From the NCBI GenBank assembly GCA_002946415.1, contig NJPS01000054.1:930001-994000 (forward strand): DNA of 64,000 bases. The letters run 5' to 3'. The translations under genes and the position numbers were made by a program. The notes under the pieces were generated by a model. That model made no database searches. It had not been told where the DNA came from and was given only the letters and a program-made list of their open reading frames with translations. This document shows, one piece after another, positions 37,154 to 47,458 of this stretch; the first letter of the stretch is position 1; the number at the start of each line of letters is the position of its first letter. Source of the DNA: Rutstroemia sp. NJR-2017a BVV2. Taxonomy: Eukaryota > Ascomycota > Leotiomycetes > Helotiales > Rutstroemiaceae.

Positions 37154-39650
37154 ATGGCTGACAACGAAGACGATATCAATCTACTACTTGCATATTGGTC
37201 CTCTGTTGCAGACGAAACTCCACTCTCACGGCAACCGTCTCTGACTGATGTCAATCGCGACCAGCCTTGTCTATGTGATAGGCAAGAAGAAACTGCAGAA
37301 ACTCTACAGTTACATGATGGTCATGTTCCCCAGAATATAGAATCCTTCGAAAGGTACGCCCCAACGGAATATAGCTAGACTATATACTAAGATTACTATA
37401 GAGATATCACTCCTCAATCCTCGCCCGTCTTTTCCTTACCCAAAAGCGAGCTGAACCATCGAGGCTCCAGGTCATATAAAGCTTCGATTCACAGAAAACT
37501 GGGCCGATGGATATCATTCACCGTAACGTTGTCGCTGATCGCACTATGCTTCGCTCTAGTGGTTGTATCCTGGATATGGTTAGATCAAAAGAGTGATCGA
37601 TGGCACGCTTTGATACTGAGCACATTCTCCACACGGATAATCACCCTCACTGCAATCAGCATTCGGGTCGCCATTTCGACATTAGCAGTGGCGGCTACAT
37701 CGATGATCGCTTCCATCGCTCTTGAGCGTCGTGGTGTGCCAATGGATCAGGCAGCGCAGGTATCGATTGCGCGTTTTAGTAATACAGGTCCGGAGGCGTT
37801 CTTCATGCTGTTACTTGCGAGAGATTCTATGGAGTGGTCGCTGCGACTGTTAACGGCTTTGTTGATCATCACATCGCTAGCATCGCAGTTCACGTCGACC
37901 CTACTGCTATCAGATATGATTTCTGAACAAGTTGCTTCACTTGCTGAAAATATGACGGTACAATACGATTACCCAGATCACCAAAATCATAGTCCTTATC
38001 ATGACCCGAGCCAGTTTGAGACTTTCGCCGAGTATTCGGAGGACGGGATGAAGAGCGAAGGTGTCGATGATACCGGAACCGTCTTGCGTGCGTTTCTTCC
38101 GATAGCACAGCAACACACCCGACAAAGTCTGCGCAAATATGAAGGGCTATCGTACGTTTATGATGCGCATGTTCTATGTGTCCGTCCGGAATTCGAGGAA
38201 ATGCGATTTTGTAACCTCGCTACCGACAAGGGCAAGTACTCGCGAGTCTGTGGAGTCACCAAACCTGAGCCAGGTCTACTAGACGGCCTTAATGTCATGG
38301 GGAACTTGGAAAGCATGAATTTCACGTGCTTGATAATTGCTGGTGTGAGTCCTTGCTGGCTAGATTCGCACGGAATGACACCCATCAACGATGTGCTATA
38401 CCCCCTATCGTATAAGGAGCAGTTAATGAATGCAGTGCACACTGGGAATACGTATTTGCTCTGGGATAATCCTCAAAACGTGATAGAGAGTTGTTATAAT
38501 GCGACCAATGAGGCCAAATGGTGTAGGATTCGGACCGGTGATATTTTGTCATTGGATAAGTCCGGACCCTGGCTTCAGGCTGCCGGAGCTCGAACAAATG
38601 GATCAGTCCTTCTTTTTAATGCATCTCTTTGTTTTGATTCCGTGTAAGTTACTGCCCTCGGTCCGAAGTTAACTGCCATGACTTAGGTCAAAGCTTAATT
38701 CACTTTAATGTCTAACCTTACACAGGTCGTCCTACGCACAAGATAATTTCATTCCCATTGTAGCGACTGCTGAGAACAACCAAACTGAGCCAGATTATTT
38801 TTGGGATACGGAAAAGGTCAAGTACAATACTACAGCGCTCCGGCAACAACTCGGCGCAACAAAGAGAGATATTGACAAAGATGGACGTGGCATCTTCGCC
38901 ATCACCAAAACCTCCGTGCTTGCAGCCTTGGCGGGCATCTACGCTGAACCCATATCGTACGAGACCAGACATCCAAACAATTGGGTGGTAGCTGCTCCTC
39001 AGATGGTCAGAGAATCTGGAATGGGGGATTTAGAATCTGTAGGCCCCCTCCTGGCGGCAATCTTTAGTGATACCATCGTTGAGACAAATTCTCCCGCGAA
39101 AGCAATGCAGGCATACAACACCTTCATGATGCGGGCATACTACTACAAAAATTTAAACCTACTAAGAGAGACGACGAGTGTGCGGATAACGCAGTACAAG
39201 GCAGCACTCGTACCATATAGTTTTCGTGGCTATCTCACTGTGATAGGAATTGTATTCGTACACTTACTACTGTTCTTCATCGTCGCTACGTTATTCGCTC
39301 GCACGCGCTCAAGCTTGCTAGGAAATTCTTGGCTTGCTCTCGCGCAGCTTGCTAATAGTCCGGATGCGAGGGATGTTTTTAAACATGCAGCTATGGCTAC
39401 AGATAAGGATGTTGAAAAGTGGATTCGCAGTAATAGGACACCTACCTCCGCGACCCCTGGGGCAACAATGCATCAGAATATCAAGGCATGGGCCCGCCGT
39501 TTGATAAGGCCGCGAACGTGGAATATCAAGCGGATATTTAGGAGGGCTTTTTGGCGTAGAAGAGAAAGAAAAGCCCCGGTGCGGCGTTACGTGGTTGAAG
39601 ATGGTATATTTGTCCCTGCTCAAGATCAAGGTGACAAGGTTTCAGTGTAA
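37154..39650 (+). CDS. Large fungal membrane protein of unknown function
   Basis: Three exons (37154-37353, 37402-38643, 38726-39650) give 788 residues in frame. The N-terminal 100 residues are acidic and polar (cytosolic). Then come membrane segments with ISFTVTLSLIALCFALVVVSWIWL (about 110-133), ITLTAISIRVAISTLAVAATSMIASIAL (about 155-180) and LLTALLIITSLASQFTSTLLLSDM (about 230-253). A long region of about 400 residues with Cys pairs and N-glycosylation sequons (NMT, NFT, NAT, NGS) looks extracytoplasmic. A last helix (YLTVIGIVFVHLLLFFIVATLFA) precedes a basic cytosolic tail. I recognise this layout from unnamed fungal proteins but no named family, enzyme motif or transporter signature. 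Confidence 0.8.
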
Positions 39651-40092
39651 AAAGGAGCTGGGGGAGATATACGGAACCTTCTTCTCTTCTCTGTGAAGAA
39701 GCGACCTTACGACTCAGGCAGGAGGCAGAAACTAAGGCAGTGCCAGTAGCTATGAGTACATAGGATATAAGCATAGCCTAGATCGAAACTAAGAATTCAA
39801 GCGAGTCCCTAAGATTCGACCTGGAAAGGTACTGCAGTCAAGCTGGACACAGCATCCTCGACGCACGCGTCTCGGTCTCCCTCCTTTTTCTAAACCTTGA
39901 CCATACTCTCTGCGTGATTCTCGTCGGTAAATATCTGGAAACTAATCACGATGATCATATAATCAGCCATACTTGCTCAAGGAGATATTAAGGATTAATT
40001 CTAAGCATGAACGGGCATCGATGCATGAGCTTCGTGTATATCTTACAGAGGTAGTCCTGAGCTCCAACTTTACCCAATTCTCTACTTCAGCC
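39651..40092. other. Intergenic region, convergent gene ends
   Basis: 442 bp between the 3' ends of two genes. No feature seen. Confidence 0.45.
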
Positions 40093-40938
40093 CTACTCAG
40101 GTCCCTTCCTCAACCACTCACCCCCTCTCCTCCTTACCTCGCGATTCGATACAGTCTCTGAACCCTTCCCCTTTCTTCCCATTGCCTCCCTCGCCATCCC
40201 CGCCGCTATCTCATCAACCCTAATAGCCAACCCTGTCCATCCCAAAAGATACCCCATAATATGACTCTCCCTCCCTAACACCAACCCGACCTTAATGATC
40301 ACCGTCTCAAAGCTCTCCTTATTCCTCTCTGCGACCTCAAATAATTTAGTCTCCGCTAGACCCTATCCGTAAATCAGCTCCCATCTCTCTACCAATTGAG
40401 TCCCGCGGTCTCGCTACGGTGAGAATAGAAAAGGAGAACTCACCCTAGCCCTCCTCCCCTCCTCCAGAAACCACAACCTCTTCTTCTGATCCTTTACACT
40501 CAAGATCCCACTGATGAACAAGAACCTAACCTTCTCATACACCCCTCTGGTTGCCTCTTTTGCTTTCAACACTTCTCTCGCAGCGGTCATGGGGTATTCA
40601 ATCTCCACTTCATTGCAGTGCCCAGCTGGTGTTGGATTGGTTGCTGAGCCACCTAGCGCCCTGTTGGTTACATTAGCAAGAGAAGAAAGTATTCACAACT
40701 AGTAGCGCGGTACACACCATATAACAGCATTAACATCAGCTAACTTCCTCTTCAATTCATCCGGATACTCATTGAAATTCTCGAGCACGAAGACTTCAAT
40801 TCTTTTATCCAGCGCCTCAATATCAGTTAACGACCGTCGTGAAAGCACTAATACTTGTGTGACGATGGTCGTAAGCAGCAGTTGCCGAAGGGTCTCACGA
40901 CCAATGAAGCCGCTTGTACCGGTCAGAAGGACTTTCAT
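40093..40938 (-). CDS. NAD(P)-binding Rossmann-fold, epimerase/NmrA-like protein
   Basis: Small atypical SDR. The start ATG at 40938 opens MKVLLTGTSGFIGRETLRQLL, in which the TGTSGFIG motif is the TGxxGxxG nucleotide-binding loop. A second exon (about 40653-40444) and a third (40362-40093) follow. The VRFLFISGILS strand resembles the SDR active-site strand, but the usual YxxxK is not obvious; GLAETKLFEVAERN supplies a Glu...Lys and aligns with the following helix of similar proteins. The boundary of intron 1 is uncertain: the best in-frame acceptor is the AG just before 40653. About 230 residues, short for the family, with a basic C-terminus. The substrate is unknown. Fungal relatives are usually annotated as nucleoside-diphosphate-sugar epimerases. 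Confidence 0.7.
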
Positions 40939-41528
40939 CTTGGCTGGGATTTCGAACTATTGAATATCGAGTGTATAGAATTCGAATGTCTAGAGATTGG
41001 AGATTATGTTTACGGGGGTTTCTAATTTTCATTTTGAAAGAATATTATGGGATATATGTAAGAAGTGGTCATGATGAGTCGGAGGAATGTACGAAGGGGG
41101 TCGGGAGGAAGTTGCCCCGCGTTAAGCGCGAAGGATTGACCCGTATGGGTTCGGGACATATTTGAAGCTTAGCGTGCTATGCTGACATTATCGAATGCGA
41201 GAGCGCGAGTTCGGAACGATATTGCTCCCCGGGCGCCATTGTTGCCATACGAGAATAAAATCTATTCTGGGCGTGCGACGATCAGAGTAACCTGGAAACA
41301 AAGTCTCTTGGAGCGATAGCAAAAATCGTGATATTCATAGGACTCAATATTGAGTATTGCTTGGAAACGAAAGAGTATGTACAATATGGCCGTAGCTACC
41401 TCATATTCATAAAAGCGAGCGACATGTAGATTTCGAATAGAAATTTAACAATGAGTCAACGACTGTTTTATGACAACAGCAAACGAGATCCTTCATGAAA
41501 GTAATCCATTCTGTCGTAACAGGTTCAT
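40939..41528. other. Intergenic region between two minus-strand genes
   Basis: 590 bp. It should hold the epimerase-like gene's promoter and the 3' flank of the cellobiohydrolase. No coding frame is convincing. Confidence 0.4.
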
Positions 41529-43038
41529 TTAGTGGCCAAATGTCGAGTTGATCGGCCCAAACTTGATGTTACTGTAAACAACATAAGCACTCGAGGCGCT
41601 CGATTCAACATCAGCTGGAACACCAGAACCGGTAGCACAAGTACCACGAGGCCCTCCAGGAGAGGTGTTGGAGGTCGGATAGGTGGAGTCAAGCCAGAGC
41701 ATATTGGCGTAGTAGTCATCCCATAGGGAAAGAACAAGGACCATGCCTGATTTCATCGCAGAAGACATCGACGCCATACCGCCGTGATTGGCGAAGGAAG
41801 TTGTGTCACCGAAAGCGGTCTTCTGAGCAGTGCAGTATGGTGTAGTGATTGAGTTTCCTGTGACTCCAGAGATGGTAGATTGCGAGTTGGGAATCACCTT
41901 TCCGTTCTGGACATAGAACCGTTTGATTTCATTGAGGGTGCCGGATGAAGTGCCGGTAGTAGTGAGGAACTGTTTCGAGAATTAGTCATAACTGAATACC
42001 CACGAGTGCAAAGTCATCTTACTTGAGTGACGACAGTGAAAACGCTGTTGGTATTCACAGTCATTCCTGGTCCATAGAAGGTCTTGTTGCCCTGGCGGTA
42101 TGAATTGAAGTCACATCCATCTGGATCACAAGTACCAGCATATCTCGAAGAAGAGTATGTGCCACCGCAAGCATCTCCAGAACATACAGTGGGTGTTACA
42201 GTATCGCACGAGTGAGGAGTCACTGCAGTTGAGATAGAGTTTGCCTCCCAAACATCCATCTCAGCACAGCATGCACCTTTGCCGCCGACGCCAGTATTAG
42301 CATTGTTCGAGGCAGGTGTCCAACTATTAAAATTAGCCATTTAACACACTCTATTTGAGACTTCCGTACCCTTCAACGTTGGCCTAGCACATGCGTCAGT
42401 ATTACTTAGTGCATTGGGGTTGATGAGAAATTTACCTGTCCAGCAATGAACTTCATGTCACGGGGACATTGTGAGTCGCAATACCCAGTACCGTATTGGG
42501 CTCCTGCTTTATTCGAAGATGATATACCACCGTCCGGAGGCATATTGACAAAGTAAAGTGCTCCATTCAAGCCGCAAGGCAAGTGAGAAACGTCCACATC
42601 AAAGGTAAACTCCTGGGCTAAAAGATTGAAGGTCTTGTAGTGAGTATTATCGGCCAGGAGGTATACACGAGAGCCAACATTCTTCTGACTCGACTGTGTG
42701 ACAAAGTTAAGTCTGAGAGAGTTTCCACTAGTGGTGATTCCATATGTCGACGAGTAGCTAGCGCCGTCGAGGGCACAGTTTTTCGCACACGTCGCGTCAT
42801 CAGGGCATAGGGTAGAATCCCAAGTGTTGCCGGTATAGCAATTGGTAGTACTGCTTGTGGAGTGAGTCCATCGCCAGTTGCCATCAAGAACCACACTACC
42901 AGTGGTAGTGGTACAGCTACCAGAAGCAGTGCATGTCTGCCAAGTGAGAGAAGGGTGGGTCTCGGTTTGGTAAGTGCCAATCTGTTGACCGTAAGCGGCC
43001 GCGATCAGTGTCAAGACAGAAGCAATTTTAGATGACAT
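41529..43038 (-). CDS. cel7A: Cellobiohydrolase (GH7, Cel7A-like), no CBM
   Basis: Secreted processive enzyme releasing cellobiose from cellulose chain ends. Four exons (43038-42436, 42383-42370, 42323-42023, 41969-41529; 1359 nt, 452 residues) join in frame; exon 2 is only 14 nt (codons ANVEG, split). The start ATG at 43038 opens a signal peptide ending near AAAYGQQ. GH7 hallmarks are [15 protein letters not shown], the catalytic EMDVWEAN (Glu227, Asp229, Glu232 in the precursor) and many conserved Cys. The mature C-terminus ends in GPINSTFGH without linker or CBM1, so it is a core-only form. The loops at [14 protein letters not shown] and [18 protein letters not shown] are those of the tunnel of cellobiohydrolases rather than GH7 endoglucanases. 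The promoter carries TATA and XlnR-like sites. Confidence 0.95.
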
Positions 43039-43103
43039 AATTGTTTCTTAAAGGCTCCTAGGACAAGTTTGGTTTGTGAAAGAAGGTAAGGTTTACACGT
43101 CTC

Positions 43104-43109
43104 TTTATA
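43104..43109 (-). promoter_or_regulatory. TATA box of the GH7 gene
   Basis: TATAAA on the minus strand lies 66-71 bp upstream of the GH7 start codon, a tight but usual distance for a strongly expressed secreted-enzyme gene. Confidence 0.55.
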
Positions 43110-43133
43110 TGATCCATCAGACACAATGTGCAT

Positions 43134-43304
43134 GGCTAGAGAGCGATCTCTGACCTTGTACACTTGATTCCCCTCTCCTGACCTCGTATATCATCGGCTC
43201 TACAGGCCCGTTGGCATGACGGTACAGCGAACCTAATATCCATACTATCAACGGCGCTACGGTCCGCAAGAAAACTGCTCATACACTCGATACACCGTGG
43301 CTAG
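43134..43304. promoter_or_regulatory. Two GGCTAR motifs (XlnR/XYR1-type) upstream of GH7
   Basis: GGCTAG at 43134-43139 and at 43299-43304 match the GGCTAR consensus of the cellulase/xylanase activator XlnR/XYR1. They lie about 100 and 265 bp before the GH7 start. The motif is short; function is inferred only from gene context. Confidence 0.3.
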
Positions 43305-45340
43305 GCTCGTTTCATGGGAAAATCTGCTCTGGATTCCAGCTCTGGATTCCATTGCATAAGACGTAACGGCAGTCAGATGAAATACCTGCCACACTTGGTA
43401 AGGTATATGGTGGGATCGGTTGACCGACTTAATATACAGACACGCATCAGATCAAAAACTCAGCGACGATGTAAAGAGGATTGGTCAAAAGAAATGTGAA
43501 TTTCTCCGTTAATCTGCGCACCATGAAGTTACGCCAATGAGGTTAGAGGATGCTCATCCAATGCTAACGCTTGACGGCCGCAAACGATAGCGCCGCAAAC
43601 GTGCCGCGTGTCAGAACAAAAGAGATCGTATTGGCCTTTGGTTCGAAAATACCACGGCATTTGCCCAAAGGCTTTTCCAATGATGTATCTCCCGTAAGCT
43701 CAACAGCTGCCCGGTACCTCGATTGTGGCGTCTCCTAACATTATTGTGGGGAACAAAGATACATTGGAATATGTAGATCCGGGGTGCATTGGCGGCGGGC
43801 CGCAAAGTACCGTAAATGGGTCGTAGAATTTGCTCCAATAACATCCTCCTAACTGATTAAATTTATTAAAATCAAATGTGTGTGAACGTGGTCATCGGCT
43901 TGCCAAGAAATTTTCAATTTGAATGGATAAATTACCCCAGATATTGAAGCACTAGCTTTCCCCGCAACCTCAGATCACAAGATCAGGAGATCGACAGGAC
44001 GTCAAATAAAATTCAACACGGAAAATATGCCCAATGAGCCAATGTCCAATGCACGTTGTCGATGTCCGCCATGGCAGCGTCCATGAAACACATTGGTGCT
44101 TCGTCGGCAGGAGATGTGACCAGGAAATAGCCTGGCAGTGTAACGATCCTTGTGAAGCCCCGCTTCGTTATTCTATATGCCGATGAAACGAGAGAACGAA
44201 TCCGTCTCATTGTGGTAGCTTAGCAAATACTACGAAGCACGACTGCACCATAGGTGACTCTTCAGCAATATCATAACCTCATGTAAGGTCCATATTGAGC
44301 TCGTAAGGCCCAGTCAGGCTTGAACTTAGTTTATAGGTTCGGATGATGAGCTCCGCGTTGCTGTTTTCAGAGTAATTCTCTAGCAAAATCGTTATATAAC
44401 ATAAGTTAATATAGCTCACTAGAGCAGAATGAAGTAAGACAAAGATACTTCTAGTAAGATTGCTTGCCGGAATGAACGGAAGATTGAACGAGTGCAAGGC
44501 TATAACGACACCCGAGGAGAAGTAAGTGGGCACCAAAATAGATTCGCAGCGTTCAACCAGAGGGTTTGAAATAGTATTGAAGGTGGGTCAGTGTACTGTG
44601 AGTTATATGATCGATTAATCTTGTCGAAAGCATAAAACCCCGCAAAAAGAAGTTTACCAGCGTTGCATTCTGACAGCCGGGACGTTTGGTGATACACGCC
44701 AGTTAAACTTCATATCCTTGTGGTCTAATAAGGGCGATATCAGAAGCTGTTCCAGGTAGACGAACGGGCGACACCCCTCGTGCAATGGTGCTATCCAACA
44801 TAACGTCAATCGCTGCCTTCAATGCAGGATTTGTTGGCTTGTGGGTTGTTATGTAGTTCTTCTTCCTATAGGAAATCGTAAGGATCACAGATTTTGATAG
44901 TGATTGACTTGTCTCCAATTAGTTCCAAGAGACAGGTCAAGCTCTTTCTGATAGGGACTGAATGTCGCGTTCCTTGTTGCTGAAAGAACTGGGTGCTGTG
45001 ACCGATGTCACAGTATCTCTTAAGATTTTCGACGTGTGAGTTCAAGGCTCCCGGACGCGCTATTCTTGCTTCGCCACTGTCGGCAGCATAACCACCGAGG
45101 TGTGAAAGCTGTAGAATGAATAATGAAACCTTTGTAAAATGTTTTCTGGTCTTTTGAATGGAAGAAGTCCAGGCACACTGCAGAGCACAGTGACACTGTT
45201 CGCACCTGTTCGCATGGCTATCACCATTGATTGGTCCTAACTGCCCTTGATTTGGGAAGGAGTTGGAGTCTTTGATGATCCAGCCAGATAATTTCTCTTG
45301 AGCCAGAGTAGCAGTACACGGAACACTTGATCGTTTCCTG

Positions 45341-45409
45341 TGAAGCAGAATCCACTCATATAAGCCATAATTGACACTCCTCAGGAGTGGCGTCACTTTT
45401 GGGTTCACA
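45341..45409. repeat. Left terminal direct repeat of the candidate TRIM (69 bp)
   Basis: Identical to 45660-45728. Begins TGAAGC, ends TTCACA, and contains the 13-bp palindrome-like ACTCCTCAGGAGT. Confidence 0.85.
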
Positions 45410-45659
45410 GTTATGAGTCCTTATTCCGCGCTTCTGGCTCAGTGGTAAAAAGGCTCACTAGACCTATCTCCATCACCGAATCATGTTTATGAGTTGTAAT
45501 GTCGCCCAAGCAAAAAACAGACAAATGTTGCCAAATGTGCACAATTACTGCTGTTCATTGGTTGCCATAAACACAAACGTCATTAAGTCGAGCAAAAAGA
45601 GGGCTCCTCGGCAATAAGACGAATCAATGGGCAGAGCTGTTCGCTCTGCGGGGGGTATG

Positions 45660-45728
45660 TGAAGCAGAATCCACTCATATAAGCCATAATTGACACTCCT
45701 CAGGAGTGGCGTCACTTTTGGGTTCACA
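45660..45728. repeat. Right terminal direct repeat of the candidate TRIM (69 bp)
   Basis: Identical to 45341-45409; preceded by a G-run and directly followed by the TTTCCTG flank. Confidence 0.85.
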
Positions 45729-45813
45729 TTTCCTGCGACAAAGCAGCATATTGTACCACCTCGGTGACTGCTTCGATCGCGCCAAGTTGAGATTTGTAGG
45801 CATGGCGAACCAT

Positions 45814-46044
45814 CGTACGGAAGGGGGTTTCCATAATTCGTGCAACAGCAGGGGTTTTTCTGCCACTATTATTAATCTATATACAGTAAACACTACTTGC
45901 TGTTTTAATATGGAGGATATACATATCCCATATTGAGGTGTTTATTGTGATGATGATGATGATGATGGAAGATTATGGAATTAAAGCAGCAGCAAAATTC
46001 TTCACCGCCTTTGTTGCACGAATTATGGAAACCCCCTTCCGTAC
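45814..46044. mobile_element. Foldback/MITE-like element with 33-bp perfect inverted arms
   Basis: 45815-45847 and 46012-46044 are perfect reverse complements over 33 bp and enclose a 164-bp interior rich in A+T with a GAT microsatellite. Arms start GTACGGAAGGG. AACCAT lies on both sides (45808-45813, one base away from the arm, and 46045-46050), and could be a target duplication. Alternatively the TA inside each GTAC end would be a Tc1/mariner-type TA duplication, with 30-bp terminal inverted repeats. It encodes no protein, as expected of a MITE. An ordinary inverted duplication is possible. Confidence 0.55.
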
Positions 46045-47458
46045 AACCATTCCAACCTATATCCCGTAGATTGTCAGTATTCGAATGAATCTGGAAGCTT
46101 GCTGAGAACCTTTAATGCTAGAGCCGCTTCCCTCTTAGTTCCATATGCCGACATCACTCCATCCATTTCTAAAAGGCACTGCTGATCAAGCTATGTTAAT
46201 CCGCATGAGCATGTAGAATTTCGATCGCATCAGAGCTCAAGATGGAAGAAGATATGTCTGTAGATCCTAATTCGTGTGATGGTGATTTGGAAGCGATATG
46301 TGAGCGGTCATGATAGCCTCTACGGCTTCTTTCCGAACGGGACCAGCTCACCGGCTCCTAAATTACATGTAGCCATTGCGATTAAGGGCAAACCATGATG
46401 GGGGTTGACAGCGCTATCGCTATGGCCGAGGAAATGATTCGGGCATTTTAGCATTCCATTCCGCCGTAGGGCTTTTAGTTGTGCAAATACAAAGCTCGCA
46501 ACCATCTTTGGGAAATCGGGAAACAAGCGGATTCCGATAAAAAAATGTTTGGGCTCTGAATTCATCTCTCGTGCTGGCCCTCGCAGGCTGCAGCTTCTAG
46601 AAAAGAGCCGGTTGCCTTGAGGGATAGACCGCATCTTGGACGTTCCGTGGAATAACTCAGTCGCCTCAACTTCGTAGTTTTGAATAGAGTCTTGATATCC
46701 TTTTAAGGGAGGTTTTCGAGCGAAATCTACCAGAGGAAGAGTCTTAATCTTCGCTCGTGTACAAGAAGACGTTTTTTCAGCGCTGTCTTGCGCCATTCAC
46801 CCATCTGATGATCTCGTGTAACAGGTGGCACTTCAATTCACATGGGGCTGTTCTTATGTACCGATTCTCCTCAATGCGCTGAATGAGATACAGAGAGCTA
46901 AAGTCAGCTCGTACATGTCCGAATCTCTGCCTAAGAACGTCACCTGGCCATGAACAGTCTGTCGTTTCCAATATCCCCGCCAGATGTTGTTTCGTTGGAG
47001 ATCACGATTCTTGAGGTGTATGGGAAGTCAGCGAACAGTATGTTTTAGTGTTTTCTACTCTCGTACAAAGAGCCTTCCTGTAGCCATAAAGCACTTCACA
47101 ATCAGGTACGAAGAAACATTTTGATGCAGAGAGAGACGGACAGAGAGAACAGTGACGATGTTGATGTTGCGGCCACTGTCCGTGCTGTTGGGTCGGATTG
47201 CCGAGGCGTGCGAGGTTCATCCGACCGGCGCGCTTTCTGATTGGATGACAGCCAGGACATGAAGGACGATCATACTACCTTCTTATCGTCCATCGTCCAT
47301 ATAACGCACAGAATCGACGTTGTGCATATGCAAATGCAAATGCCGAAGAGAAGGAAGGTTCATTGCACACCATGATAGGCTGGTGACCGCCGTGAACGCG
47401 ACAACTCAGGTCTTCTACTTCACTGGGATTGCATATATTCGTCGTACCCCGCTCCACG

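Larger units (their letters stand above)
45334..45735. mobile_element. Candidate TRIM: miniature LTR element with target-site duplication
   Basis: A 69-bp sequence occurs as two identical direct copies at 45341-45409 and 45660-45728. Each copy begins with TG and ends with CA, the ends of LTRs. The bases directly outside the pair are TTTCCTG on both sides (45334-45340 and 45729-45735), a perfect 7-bp direct repeat fitting a target duplication. The 250-bp interior is too short to encode protein and has a run of six G just before the right copy (45650-45655) that could be a remnant polypurine tract. No convincing tRNA primer-binding site was seen. Identity of the repeats suggests a recent insertion. 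A tandem duplication is the alternative, but would not give the outer flanking repeat. Confidence 0.65.
44866..45893 (-). pseudogene. Open frame interrupted by a small insertion
   Basis: Two minus-strand open frames (45893-45736 and 45340-44866) flank the candidate TRIM element and are in the same frame once the element and one copy of its target duplication are removed. The joined frame would be about 210 codons. It shows no recognisable domain, so it may be a decayed gene or a chance open frame. The upstream part also overlaps one arm of the foldback element. The start is unclear, as the first listed codon is not an ATG. Confidence 0.3.
43039..47458. other. Gene-poor, repeat-bearing region
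   Basis: 4.4 kb between the GH7 gene and the divergent Atg22-like gene. It contains the GH7 promoter, a candidate TRIM element, a foldback element, a (gat)n microsatellite near 45949-45968, and a disrupted open frame, each listed separately. A 158-codon minus frame at 46320-46796 has no domain. A tandem pair of agctctggattcc lies near 43325-43350. No tRNA or complete transposase gene was seen. Confidence 0.5.

Noticed and set aside
722..43038. GH5 and GH7 as a lignocellulose gene cluster
   Set aside because: They are about 39 kb apart with many unrelated genes between them.
45425..45490. tRNA-like A-box (TGGCTCAGTGG) inside the TRIM interior
   Set aside because: No matching B-box or cloverleaf at the right distance; a tRNA or SINE origin cannot be supported.
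46320..46796. 158-codon minus-strand open frame
   Set aside because: ATG-started and fairly long, but no domain, signal or membrane segment and no supporting splice structure. Chance openness is likely; a transcript would change this.
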